Of a stretch of 55,182 nucleotides of DNA, positions 43,669-54,980 are shown piece by piece; positions within the stretch are counted from its first letter, which is position 1, and every line of letters begins with the position of its first letter. The notes under the pieces were generated by a model. It was not told the origin of the DNA, did no database searches, and worked only from the letters and a program-made list of their open reading frames with translations. Position numbers and translations under genes: made by a program. Source of the stretch: Chara braunii (lineage: Eukaryota > Streptophyta > Charophyceae > Charales > Characeae); the NCBI GenBank assembly GCA_003427395.1, contig BFEA01000311.1, positions 1,722,840-1,778,021 on the forward strand, in the 5' to 3' direction.

Positions 43669-43770
43669 TTTACATATTTCGACGTACGAGAGTACGTACG
43701 TGTCGCGTACAAGAATATGTGTATGAGTGTACGCACAACCCGTGCACACGTACGCCGTGCTACCCAAATT
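43190..43770. mobile_element. Inverted-repeat element, GTACGT family, foldback form
   Basis: Left end GGGTAACACTACTCC with CACGTACG (43192-43230), and inverted right end with GTACGTACGTG and GTGCTACCC (43680-43768). A core lies in each arm (43278-43350 plus; 43465-43540 and 43574-43632 minus), so the arms can fold back over more than 100 bp. T37 at 43629-43665. Confidence 0.6.
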
Positions 43771-43852
43771 TTTTATTTTTAAATCGAGTTCGGTTAAGAA
43801 TTCGGGTATGAAACCTAGATAAAAGTTGTTTGTATTATTATTTTGTGTAACA

Positions 43853-44604
43853 CAGGGTTGCCGGCGCTCGGCACGGGCCGAACGCACGAACCCGAAGGCC
43901 CGAACGTAAGGGACCCCTTGGGAAAAAAAAACAAAAAAAACGTAGTTTTTAAAAACAAAGTTTAAAAAAAAATAAACAAAGTTTTTAAAAATTTTTAAAA
44001 ATTTCCGAAAAAAACATATGTTATGGAGAAAAATAAACTAAACAGCATTTGCCTGGGCACTACATCCAAATTCTTATCCAAATTGGAATTAAACATCAAA
44101 TACAGAAAATAAACACTATGATAAAAATAAGGAAAAATTAAAGGAGAGTTAAAATGAGTGAGTGTGCCAACACTTTTTCGACACCGTCATCTTTGTCGAT
44201 TTTTCATTTTTTTTTGGCATTGACAAATGATCTGAAAATTTACAGATATGTAGGTTACATAATCACAAACTCATTATTATTTTTTTTTTGAAAATAATAA
44301 AATTTTTTAGGCCCCGAAATAAAGTGAAAACACGAAGTTAAAAGTGAATAAAAAATAAAATACTGAGTGGGCGAGCACGTTTTGACACCCCCTTCTTTGA
44401 CAATTTTTAATGTTTTTTTCGCTTAATAGAATGACTTTCGAATTTATAATCGTGTAGGTTACATCATAGAGAACTAAAAAAAAACAATTCAGAAAAAACA
44501 ACTTATTTTTAGGGTCCGAAATTGGTTTTGGCGGGGGCCAAACCTGGAGGTTCGGCCCCGAACGGTACCTCGAACGCCCCCGGACAATCGGTCAGATAAC
44601 CCTG
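43853..44604 (+). mobile_element. Non-autonomous hAT element with perfect 8-bp target duplication
   Basis: Starts CAGGGTTGCC and ends ATAACCCTG, giving a CAGGGTT terminal repeat, and is flanked by GTGTAACA on both sides (43845-43852, 44605-44612). The 8-bp duplication and CAGGG terminus are hAT hallmarks. Removing the element and one duplicate restores the core of the outer element (TTTTGTGTAACATATAT). 752 bp, with core 44016-44086, block A 44165-44270, block B 44370-44480 and GGTTCGGCCCC near the right end. No transposase. Confidence 0.88.
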
Positions 44605-44680
44605 GTGTAACATATATACATATATATATATATATATAAACGTATGGGTGCATACCGCGTACACGTACGGGTTGCTACCT

Positions 44681-46190
44681 AGTATCATTCGTTAATATGA
44701 TTACACCGTAGTTAATCATATTCTGCGCCAACTGCAGTTTTCACACGAAGTTATGAAATATCATATTCATTACATGCTTAACGTGGTAGGGGCGTTGTAG
44801 ATATAAATTTAGCATCGAATTCACTGCCTAGTCCCCTTAAACAATACAAAAAGGATTTTAGAATGATTTTTCACTCTTATAGGGATGTGATAGAGCCCAC
44901 AAAAAATATTAAACTTCATTTAAAAATTGACAATTAAATCATCAATACGGCGAAGATGGTGCACATTTTTCACTATAATATCATGTAATTTTCAATCATG
45001 AGATTTAAGTCCACTACTTTTCGATGAAACAATCATGAGGGGAAATGATGACGATCAAGTTGCAAGTTCAGTCCAATCATTCGCTTTTAACCCTTTGATA
45101 CACCAGTACACAACTTGACGTGGCAAATGCTAATAATGATCGCGGTGACTTAAATGTCGGTATTCGCAAACTAATTGCATCCAAATAAGCATGCATAATG
45201 ATAAACCTTTCTACATTCTGTAAAAATTTTGACCGACACATATGATGACACGTGTAGGGTGAACTCTGAACCATTAATGATAAACTAAATCGGGCAGAAA
45301 TTAGTTGCGAAGTATCATTTAGAAGGAATAATTGAAAATATCAAAGTTGACGTTGTACTGAANAAAAAAAAAAAAGCAAAAAAAAAAACCACAAAAAATG
45401 AAAGTTGAATAAAACGTGTCATTAAAAAAAAACCTTCATATTAAAACATTATCATTTTAATGTTCGTTAAATTATGAAATCTACATTTTTATTTGATAAG
45501 TTTCTATCTAAAAATGAGATTTCCTTTCCAACTATACCTATTTGTAGAGGTGAAATGAAAGTGTGGACGAGTTAATAAAATGTCGTAATTAAACTTTTAT
45601 TCTATCACATAAAATATCTTCTAATTTAGATTAGATGACCTATTTATGACTGAAAATCCTTATATAGATGACAGTCAAATTATTTTTTTTAATGAATTTA
45701 GCCAGCTCTTCATTCCATCTCTAGCAAGAAGTCCAAATAAGAAGGGATACACAATTTTTGGAATGAAACTTTCAATTAAGACGAAAAATTTTAAAAGTGA
45801 AATGATACTTTTAAAGATGGAATGAAAATTTGAAATTTAGAATGTAATTTTACTATAGAATGATTATTCTGTTGAATGATAATTGATTATGATTTAGATA
45901 AACTAATTATTTCGGTATAATTTTCCTCACGAACAATCAGTCTACCGATGACCCATATCCTAATCAAGTCATTTAGCGAGGTTGCTGGATGTGACACTTC
46001 TCTAAGAAACACTACTGTTTCCGCCTTAATCACACCGATCGTTTTTAATTACTCCTTGTAAAAATAGGGCGAGGACGGGGTAATGTCGGGTCGCAAATGC
46101 TGATTAACTGCGGATACTGCTCACTCGAACACAACGCATACTCATACAAAGTGCAAGGGGTTTCAAAAATTGTAAGTATCACAAACTATC
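44681..46190. other. No recognisable gene
   Basis: AT-rich, no frame above 65 codons. A single N at 45363 lies in an A run. Confidence 0.5.
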
Positions 46191-46194
46191 TAGG

Positions 46195-46262
46195 CGGATA
46201 ATCTGGTCGGATTATCAAGCCGGATTATTCGGAGGTAGGATTATCTCGAAATACGGATAATA
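46195..46262. repeat. GGATAATC-rich stretch, possible element end
   Basis: GCGGATAATC, CGGATTATC, CGGATTATTCGG, AGGATTATC and CGGATAAT within 65 bp, the same style as the GC-word element ends, though no partner end was found. Confidence 0.3.
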
Positions 46263-46556
46263 AAAAGAATGTCCCATCCCCCACCTGCCCCCCCACCATC
46301 CCCTAAAAATGTGATATTGAGCATGCAAAATACAATAGAAAGATGTTCCTATTTTATAAGAAGCTTGATAGGTTATCGAAGGCTTCAAAGGGGGTAAGAT
46401 AGGGAATAAAGGGTTTAAAGGGGGGATGTTTAATTCATTTTATAAATTTTTATCTAAACATTATTTTGTTATTTTATTTTATTTTTTGTCTTCATATCTT
46501 TTATGATATTTAAGATGACACAAAGCCAAAACTTGTTCATATTGTTTATATTTTAA

Positions 46557-46902
46557 AACTGCGTTGCATAACGTTTACACACACGGTGCCTTTCCATACG
46601 AAACATACAGGTAATATCTGTACAAGATTTGTATAGGAACGTGTACGTTTTGTATGTCTCCGTACGAAAAAAAAAGTCATCAAAAAAATCTGACAAAAAT
46701 AATATATGATGCAACAACACAAAACAAGCAAAATTTGGTTGAGCATGATTTGCAGATTCTTATTAAATTTTGAGAAAATAAATAAAACAATATCAGACTA
46801 GAAAAAGAAGTCGTAGGGGGCCCCTAGCGTAGGAGTAGCGTACGAGTACAGAAGTACGAATCCGTACTCATACGAGGGTGCGTAGAAGTGACAATGCAGT
46901 TT
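46557..46902. mobile_element. Inverted-repeat element, GTACG family, short
   Basis: AAACTGCGTTG at the left is matched inverted by CAATGCAGTTT at the right. GTACG words occur at both sides and a core (46703-46772) in the middle. 346 bp. Confidence 0.55.
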
Positions 46903-49370
46903 ACAACATTTTTTCTTTCTTGATTTTTTTTTATTTCAATATTTTACGCAGACTCGGATTTTTTATGTACGGAATTAAACCCGAAATTTCATATGGAGTG
47001 AAAAATATAGATAAAACTGGTTTGTCGAATATCCGGATGTGCTACAAAATTAATGTATCATCAATTTTCGAGACTTGCAGCAAAGATCCTCCCTTAAGTA
47101 GACAGAAGGGTCATTCGTAAACTTATCGTCCATAATGGAATCCTTTATTTCACTGCTTAGGTGAACGGTCACTTTGAACCATTATGACTCGTTGTGGAGA
47201 TCCTCATTAAAGTAGTCCAATCCATGTCGAGCAATGATTTATTTGTGCCATCAACATTTTTTTCTCTTCTGGAGCTCAGACGATCATTGTTTGGTAAGGT
47301 GAAGGCAAGTGTTTGGGTTTTTCTTTCTATGTTATTGAGGATCGATTATGTTATATTAAAATGTCGTCGCATGCTTAAGGGAAGAATGCATAACAGTAGT
47401 AAAAATGCATTATTCGTATGGACATCTAAAACAAACACATTCAAAAAAAAAAATATACTCATTCAACTTTAATAATGATATTACATACAAAACTGATCGT
47501 ATTAATCCATTTTTTATCGATTGTAACATAATTCCTATGCTCAACACTACACATGAGCGACCCAACCTGATAACTAACCTCCTAGATAAGGCGATCACAA
47601 TAGAGGCAGTATCTTATAAAGCTAAGTATAACAAACGTCATACCTCCATATTACATTTTTCAGTCTTCTGCAGAAGAGGACTTACTTTCATAAAGTAGTC
47701 CTCTCATCCTGTGAAATAGCCGCAAGTCGTCTCACATCAGGTTGAAGCTCACATGTCAGGGAACATCTAAAGTTGAAGTTACAAGGAAAATCGATCAAGA
47801 TATTTTTTAACTTTTTTTTTTTTTTTTTAAATCTTAAGCCTTGACGTAAGAGCATCTAGGTAAATACTTCATATTTTTCATCAATATTGAAACATTTGTT
47901 TTTTTAACTACCTTGGAAACGGTTAGAAGATGTATCGGGACACAAATACTAATATCGAGTTTATGTAGCACAAACAACATACCGATGTCTCCATGCTAAA
48001 AACGAAATCCTTACTCACAGTTATTCATGATTCAATGACTTCTTCCTTATCATAGAACACTTATATAACCTTGATCAATTCGACCAAATTAAGGAACTCC
48101 ATCTGATTTAAGGTGATGGTTGCTACATCCTTGACTTCGGAGGACGTTGTGGCAGAAGTCGAAGAAGTGTCACTTAGTTCTCAATCTAATACAATTCTTA
48201 TTCTGCCTTGATTCAAAGTTACAAGGGCATCGACAGATATAGCTTGTTGTGAATGTTTGCGTGTCACTAAGGGATATCATGTACCAAGTGTCCGGGTTAG
48301 TTGTAGTTCTAGCATGTGCTTGGGTAATGGGCAAAAGCAACCACGACGACATTGGTGGAGGAGAATGAATGGTGACTAACCCAACGAGCAGTAGGTGGTG
48401 CTCGAGGTCCTTGTGGACGGATGCCACACGATTCATATAATTGGTCCGTACATGTAGGAGAGCGACATATTATTTACGAACTATGTTTTGATGTAATACA
48501 TTATTCTAGCTAGGTTGAAGTTGTCTGCAATCCCGTCGACGGTTTAGTAATTATAATCAACATCCTTTGAGTTAGCCAAATACGGTTTAAGTTGTATTGT
48601 CGAAAATGAGATCGGTCCAACTATATACCAACCCCCTCTGATCTTATGGATCGCCTCTCTTAGTATTCTTCCTCAATGTCTTGCTTTGCAAGTTCTTTCT
48701 GATGACTTATCATCGTCGTAACCTAAGTATTTTGCAACATTCTTTCATTATATCGAAATGATTTCTAAGTCTTTCATGATCTAATATAGTGTGTGACTTA
48801 CTAAAAGGATATTTTTTCAAATTTTTGTCTATTAATCCATTAGTTTCTTAATCGATCGATGAAAATATTGCATAAAGTGATTTTGTTTTTATGGACTGTT
48901 CTAACATTTTAGGTAAGGCAATCACAAAATCTTCCAAGTTTTAGTGAATTCGTTTTTTTATCATTTTTCTCTTAACATCCAATATACTTTATTGGAGGCG
49001 ATGTAGTTCGGACTTTTAAAGAATAAGTTATCGGAAGTCGGCCAATCGACAAGTTATACGACGCAAACCACTTTTCATGAGCGGTTGCACCTAATAAAGC
49101 TAACAATATGTGTTACTCAACTAAGCTTGAGGCAAATGGGTTCGAAGGTAAAACACGTATCCCATATGGGTCGTATAATGAGCAATTAGAGGGGAAGAGA
49201 GGTGACCATATTGATGATAAGGTCACCTCCGAGTCGTCCTTCGACTCCTTGAGCAATCATAGACTCATAGCATCACCACCTCCTCGTCTAACTGAAGGAG
49301 GTAGATTAGTACTGCCTGATTTGGTGGTAGGGGGTTGATTAGGTATGTTTTGCATAACTTTAGGAACTGT
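46903..49370. other. No recognisable gene
   Basis: AT-rich. Frames at 47194-47472, 47405-47698 and 48436-48170 are below 100 codons and motif-free. Confidence 0.5.
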
Positions 49371-49581
49371 ATCTTGAGTCATCCCTAAATTAGGCATATG
49401 TCGTCGTACTAGTTGAAATCGATTTCGCTTAATGGTCGATGAGACGATCAGGGAAGGGAGGAAAGAAAGTGTATCTCGAGTCATCCCTAAATTAGCCATA
49501 TTTCATCTTACTAATTCAAATCGACTCCGCATAATGGGTGGGCTTCAACGAGACGATCAGGGAAGGGAGGACAATGTTGTA
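49371..49581. repeat. 102-bp tandem duplication
   Basis: TCATCCCTAAATTAGNCATAT at 49379 and 49481, and GAGACGATCAGGGAAGGGAGG closing both units. Confidence 0.85.
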
Positions 49582-49737
49582 GCGTACACTCATGTTCCTC
49601 TCCCCAACTCGACTACCTTTAATGGAACCAATACATGTCAACTCCGATACCATCCTCATGCTTGAAGCTACTTTTTCTTTTGGAGTAGATGAAAGGGGGT
49701 CCACGAAAGCGGAAAATTATGAGACTAGGTGACACAT

Positions 49738-49870
49738 CCAGATAATCGGCAAACCCTGGTTAATCTGGTTCACCCGGCCGGGTAAATAGGGTTGGATTAA
49801 ACCGGATATTGAAAAATCCGGGCCTTGCGCAAAATATGCGCAAACCTTTTTTCGAAAATCAGGGTCCAGT
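49738..49870 (+). repeat. GC-palindromic element end, left
   Basis: CAGATAATCGGCAAACC, TTCACCCGGCCGGGTAAATAG and AACCGGATATTG. Resembles the reverse complement of 52255-52345. Confidence 0.4.
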
Positions 49871-50213
49871 AGGAGGTTTTGATCGACCACGAGACCCGTT
49901 CCGGAAACCCGAACTGGAGTGGGCCCTACAAATTTCAAAACTTAAGGAAACAGACCCGATATGTACAATCAATCGTTGAAGATCAACGACCCAGATCGGA
50001 CCTCCTTTTGAATTCCAAATGTGCGGGGTGAGGGGGTTTGGAGACCACCCCGTCGGTCCCCTGACACCCCTCCTGTTACCTCATGTGGTCGTGCCCACCA
50101 GAATTGTCGTCATGCTGGGTGTGTGAGCGTGCGTCGCCGTCTTCACGGCCCTCACGCCATCACCTCTGCAGCGCTTCAGACCCACGTACATCACCGCCTC
50201 CTAGTAAGTTATT

Positions 50214-50348
50214 CTTCTTCTTCTTCTTCTTCTTCTTCTTCTTTCGAGTCTTTCGAGTCTTCTGAGTCTTCGTCTACTTGTATACTGCTCCACTAGCTCT
50301 GTGTGTGTGAGAGAGAGGGAAATAGAGAGAGAAAGAGAGAAAGAGAGA

Positions 50349-50415
<67 letters not shown>

Positions 50416-50423
50416 AGAGAGAA
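50214..50423. repeat. (CTT)n and (GA)n microsatellites
   Basis: CTT units 50214-50241 and GA tract about 50308-50436 with a few interruptions. Confidence 0.95.
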
Positions 50424-50449
50424 ACAGAGAGAGACCTTTATACACCTAG

Positions 50450-50960
50450 TCGTCGTTGTCCTCTTCCTCCTCGTATTTTTCCTTCTGGCATCCTCCGCAT
50501 CCACCTCTTCTTCGTCGTCATCCTCCCCCTCGTCTCCTTCATCCTCCTTCTGATGTTTTTCTTTTTCTTCCTCTTCTTCCTCCTCTTCCTCGTCCTTCTT
50601 CTCGTTCACCTCGTCCTTTTCTCCCTCATTTTCCTTTCCTTTCTCGTCCTCCTTCTTTTCTTCTCCTCCTTCTCCCCCTCCATCATATCGCCCTTCGCAG
50701 CCGCATACCTCTCCATTGCCGAGTCTGGGTCCATTGTCGTGGCCATCTGTACTGTCCCAACCACCTCCTCCTTCATCGCCGCCTCCATGGACCCCACCAC
50801 CTTCCCCTTCTCTCCTTCGTCCTCCTCCTCCTTGTCGCTTTCCGCCTCCTCTTCTCCTCGTCTTGCTCCTCGTTTTCTGCGTCATCCAATTTATTTATTT
50901 TTTTCGCCTCTTCTTCTCCTCGTCCTTCTCATCTTATCCATTTTCTACTCATGTTCCTCC
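50450..50960. repeat. Pyrimidine-rich tract (TCC/TTC)
   Basis: About 500 bp of imperfect TCCTCC/TTCTTC. The minus strand encodes E/K/G-rich frames (50885-50274) that are by-products. Confidence 0.85.
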
Positions 50961-50990
50961 TTGCCTGACCACCTTTTTTTAATTTTTTTT

Positions 50991-51042
50991 TCCAATCAAT
51001 TACCCAATCTGGACCAATCAGTCAATAAGTCAATCAGTCAAT

Positions 51043-51073
<31 letters not shown>

Positions 51074-51167
51074 TCAATCGATCGATCGATCTATCCAACC
51101 AATCAGTCAACCAATCAATTAATCGATCAATCCGTCATCGATCAAGATTCTTAATCTTGATCGCTAA

Positions 51168-51199
<32 letters not shown>

Positions 51200-51232
51200 G
51201 ATTGATCAATCGATTAATTGATTGATTTATTT

Positions 51233-51283
<51 letters not shown>

Positions 51284-51285
51284 CG
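50991..51285. repeat. (CAAT)n / (GATT)n inverted microsatellite palindrome
   Basis: CAAT-type repeats on the left, then the hairpin GATCAAGATT..AATCTTGATC (51140-51162), then GATT-type repeats. The arms are complementary over more than 100 bp. Confidence 0.9.
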
Positions 51286-51370
51286 GGGAGATAGGGAGAT
51301 GAGGGGTAAATATTGGGGGGGGGAGTATGTCAGTCACAATCATTGAATCTACCATTCAATCTGTGAGAGC

Positions 51371-51500
51371 ATGAGTGACTGAGTGAATGAGTGAGTGAGT
51401 GAGTAAGTGAGTGAGTGAGTGAGTGAGTGAGTGAGTGAGTGTCAGTGAGTGAGTGAGTGAGTGAGTGAGTGAGTGCATACAGTGAGTGAGTGAGTATGTC
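51371..51500. repeat. (GAGT)n microsatellite
   Basis: About 28 GAGT units with short interruptions. Confidence 0.95.
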
Positions 51501-51835
51501 AGTCAATCAGGCAATCATGCAGTCAGTCCGTTAGTCAATCTATCATTCAATCATTCAATCAATTAGACAATCAGACAATCAGTCAATCAAGGAATCAATG
51601 AACCACACAACCAATCGACCAATGAGATCAAACTTTATCAAAGTTAATGATCAAACAATCAATCTATCATACCTTAATCAATCAATCAATCAAACAATAA
51701 ATCAACTTGAATCAACCCATCAATCCATCACTCGATTAATCATTCAATCATGCAATCAATCAACACCATGACGTCAATCCATGAATCATCTTTCAATCAC
51801 TTATTCAATCAATCAATGAATCAATCAATCAATGT
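51501..51835. repeat. Degenerate (AATC)n tract
   Basis: Decayed CAAT/AATC units, many with one substitution. Confidence 0.85.
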
Positions 51836-52254
51836 GTATTACTATTAACCTGTGAAATCGCTGATTCAGAAACCTGTTTTTTATCCAGTCCCACCAGCTT
51901 CTACGTAGTGTTTTGAGCTATTCTTAGGACTTTCTCCTCTCCGATTCTTACTTCGTCTTAAAAGAAACATGGTGTTATAAGAAACCTGCAACATAGTTGT
52001 ATGGACTTCAATCAATGTAGTCACTGAAATTGGCAGCTGCAAAGCCCGCTGTACACCAAGCAGTTAAGAACCTTGTGAAATTAGCAATATTGAGCATGCT
52101 AAGTACAACTGCTACTGTAACACCATTGCTGCTATTGCAGGCCCAATGTAAGAAAAGTTCAAAGTGCTCGAGACTGGGTTTTCTGAATTTGTAGAGGGAG
52201 GGGACATGATGCGCAATCACCGCAGACCCCGCCCCCCCAAAACAAAAAATTTCA

Positions 52255-52345
52255 GCCCTTGAAAATCCTTTATCCGGATTTCCGGATAAATTACCTACCG
52301 GGTAAACCGTTCGGATACCCGGTCGGTTGCCTCGTATCGCCTAGT
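52255..52345 (-). repeat. GC-palindromic element end, right
   Basis: ATCCGGATTTCCGGATAAAT, TACCGGGTAAACCG and TCGGTTGCC. Possible inverted partner of 49738-49870; if so, the two ends frame a 2.6-kb block made mostly of microsatellites. Confidence 0.4.
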
Positions 52346-52387
52346 TATGGGGATTGTGCTCATGATTTTGAGATAGGGGTTGAAATT

Positions 52388-53201
52388 TCATGTACCAGTT
52401 CTGTGTTTTCAATCTATGGTGGGAATGCAAGAAAATAACAACTTTCTACGAGATTGCAACCAATTAAGACATGTTAAATTTCTCTCTTCAAGTCCAACGT
52501 CACTATTTCAGGACTCCCTCGGACTACGAGAAGCTTTTCGACATCACCCGTGAGGTTGAAAAGGTGGAGGCGTGTATGAGCAAGTATAGATAACTCACTT
52601 AGGTGTTTTGTAAAGCTCAAAGTCATAGTCGGATAGTCGCAATTATGATATCCGCTCCACCACTCTTGCTTCTCCGCAGGATGCATACTCAAACCCTCAC
52701 TCATGCAAATATGCCCCACACCTATACTTTGAGCATAAGATTCAGAGTCAATTAGGAAGCTATGGCGAGCTAGGGAATCACAATAAGCTTGTTGTACAAT
52801 AGCAAATCCACGTAGGGGCCAAAAATGGTATGTATGATAACAAAATTAGAGTTAGTGAAGGCGGAACGTCGCAGTTGTTAGGGGGAAAAATAAAGAAGAT
52901 GGATGTACAATGTACCCTCACGCATGTCCCTATGACCGACACTTAGTCGCTAGTACTGGCTACATGTCATACGAGAGCCTTTGAGCAGGGAGGAGTGGTT
53001 GACCCTATCCATACAAAACTATGGTGAGTAAGAAAATATCATATATGAATCAATTCCTTTATCAATATTTAGAAGTGATCGTGCATCAGACACGAGACCT
53101 GACGCAGTCCGATAATCAACTATATCTATTGACATTCAATAGAAAGTGAGTGGGCACAAAGAACAAAAAATATATTCCAACTGTTACTTATTTATCACAA
53201 G
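52388..53201 (+). repeat. Dispersed repeat, copy 2, left part
   Basis: Colinear with the 30103-30972 copy up to TTATCACAAG. The rest of the repeat resumes at 54981. Confidence 0.7.
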
Positions 53202-53591
53202 TCGCTCAGTGTTTCTGGAGCTATGGTGAGATTGCCTCGGTACTACATTAGCGATGGAGCTTGGACGTGGGAGTTGGGACTCACCCAGGATGAAGAAGGG
53301 CCAACTGAGGCTGGACAGGTTCCTGCTTAGCATCGGGTGCCTGCTATGGCTGTTTGGTCAGGTCAAGCTCATTGAACGCGTTGACGCTTAGCGCTAACCT
53401 GCGCTACGGCCCGGCTGGCGAGGCTCAACCATATTCCATGGACGGGGACAGTAGCTGTTCTTGGTCACTGTGGTGTTTGCTTGGTTATCTGCTCAGGCGA
53501 TGGTGGATAATCCGCCACGTACACTAGGAGACGGTACGTTGGCGTGAGGCGTCTGCTTTGTGAGATCTGACGATGCATTTTTGGGGACGAC

Positions 53592-54467
53592 ATGAACGAC
53601 ATGGATTCTGATGAAGACTTACGGCGTGGTGCGGTTGAGTGGTTGCAGATTATTGAAGAAGGCGGTCGTCGTCTGCAAGAGGTCGTGGATATTCTGCTTG
53701 CGAGCCAGGGGGGTCAATTAGGGACTGTAGGGGGGACGGTTTCACTGATGCCATGGCTGGAGGACAAAATGCAGGCCATGCTTGACATTATTTGGGAGTT
53801 GGAGGAGGGGCCGACTCCTCCAATCGACGAGTTTGTGGATTGGCATCGAGCTGGCCTGCCTATGCATGGATGCTACAACATCTTCAGGATAGGGCAGGAT
53901 CGTTGTGCTACTCTGGAGGAAGGATTGCTGGGCTGCTCCGATGGATTAACGCCAACATCGCCAGCGATAACAATGGAGGAAATCAGCGACAACAACAACT
54001 TCTACATCGACAGCGAATGCGACGACAACGACAGCAATGACATCGTCAACAAAGGCAACAATGGCCTCAACATCAATAACGAGTGCGATGATAAGGACAA
54101 CAATGGCATCATCAACATTTGCGGGAGTCGTAATAACACCAACGATGATGCCGAAAAAAACAACAACAACGACATCAACAACAACGACAACAATCAGTTT
54201 GAAGATATCAATTGCATCGAGGATATCAATTACAACTTTTTTGAGGTAACGAACGATAACTGTGGACATAAAATCGACAAGAACGAGACCGCCGACAATA
54301 ACAGTGATACAGGGATTGCCGGCGTCGCTGACAATGATAGCACTGATAATATTCACAGCAACGATAGCCATGGTGATGGCGATGAGGCCAAGGAGGATAT
54401 GGAGGTTAACCGCGGATGCAGTGGGGCATTCAGAACAGCTGATTGGCAGCGGATGGGCGTGGGGTAG
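53592..54467 (+). CDS. Unrecognised Asn/Asp-rich protein of the retro-insertion
   Basis: 291 codons from ATG 53592. The N-terminal 130 residues are ordinary in composition (acidic start MNDMDSDEDLRRG, helix-prone VEWLQIIEEGGRRLQEVVDI, then CYNIFRIGQDRCATLEEGLLG). Residues about 135-270 are almost entirely Asn, Asp, Ile, Gly and Glu, from AAC/GAC/AAT codon runs, and look like an expanded trinucleotide tract (for example DINNNDNN). No domain recognised, no signal peptide or membrane segment. Either an ORF1-like protein of a LINE, a captured host cDNA, or a chance frame; the good N-terminal codon mix argues mildly for real coding. Confidence 0.45.
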   Translation: MNDMDSDEDLRRGAVEWLQIIEEGGRRLQEVVDILLASQGGQLGTVGGTVSLMPWLEDKMQAMLDIIWELEEGPTPPIDEFVDWHRAGLPMHGCYNIFRIGQDRCATLEEGLLGCSDGLTPTSPAITMEEISDNNNFYIDSECDDNDSNDIVNKGNNGLNINNECDDKDNNGIINICGSRNNTNDDAEKNNNNDINNNDNNQFEDINCIEDINYNFFEVTNDNCGHKIDKNETADNNSDTGIAGVADNDSTDNIHSNDSHGDGDEAKEDMEVNRGCSGAFRTADWQRMGVG

Positions 54468-54836
54468 TTCGTGGTGTGTGGAGTTGCCCGGAAGGGGTGG
54501 TGGTTGTTCCTCAGGCGGTAGGGGGATCGGTTAGGGTTTCTGTTGTCTTCCTGGTTCATGATGGATGATTGCTATACTGTGTAGGATGCTTGTTTTCCAA
54601 ACTGCTTGATGTGGATGCTCGTTAGTAGTTGTGTATTCCCCCCCGCCTGTGTGTGTTGTTGAATGGTTTACGCTTCGACGGATGGGTGGAGAAGGATGGG
54701 GTAGCGAAGGTATGGTTTATGAGCAGTTGATCCCCTCCTTGGAGGGCAATCAATGCTGCTCATCATCACAGATCCTATTACGCAGACATATTATAAACAC
54801 AATCTTTTGCTTACATAATTGAATGATTACCATGTC

Positions 54837-54980
54837 AAGGGACACTGGGCCTGTTTTCCAGCAGGTGCTGCTCCCCACCAATAGATGAAGCCTCTTTGAC
54901 GGCGCTAGTGGTGCCTGCTCTTACCAGCACCTCTAGCGCCAGCTCGGGTTGTTTAAAAAAAAACAAAAAAAACAAAAAAA
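54837..54980 (+). mobile_element. Shared retroelement 3' end, copy 3 (most complete)
   Basis: GGGACACTGGGCC, TTTTCCAGCAGGTGCTGCTCC, CCTGCTCTTACCAGCACCTC and an A-rich tail. Contains an inverted pair GGCGCTAG / CTAGCGCC that can form a 3' hairpin. Confidence 0.7.

Larger units (their letters stand above)
41766..44680. mobile_element. Outer GTACGT-family element, split by nested insertions
   Basis: The left end (GGGCAGCACGACGTACATG..., 41766-41812) matches the reverse complement of 44640-44680 (GGTAGCAACCCGTACGTG...) over about 45 bp. A plus-sense core (41906-41980) follows the left end. A minus-sense core (43782-43852) precedes the right end and is cut by the hAT element. Several other elements lie between. 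Boundaries are to within a few bases. Confidence 0.5.
53202..54980 (+). mobile_element. 1.8-kb poly(A)-tailed retro-insertion
   Basis: Interrupts dispersed repeat copy 2. ACAAG stands at both junctions (53197-53201, 54981-54985), a short possible target duplication. It ends in an A-rich tail with C interruptions (54954-54980). Its last 150 bp (54837 onward) are the same 3' end found at 15083-15203 and 24481-24564, so all three were probably mobilised by the same LINE machinery. Carries one ORF of 291 codons. Confidence 0.65.

Noticed and set aside
47194-47698. Possible small gene (92-97 codon frames)
   Set aside because: Overlapping frames without motifs, in AT-rich DNA where frames of this size occur by chance.
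50274-51122. Glu/Lys-rich and Phe/Leu-rich frames
   Set aside because: Products of the TCC/TTC-rich tract and flanking microsatellites.
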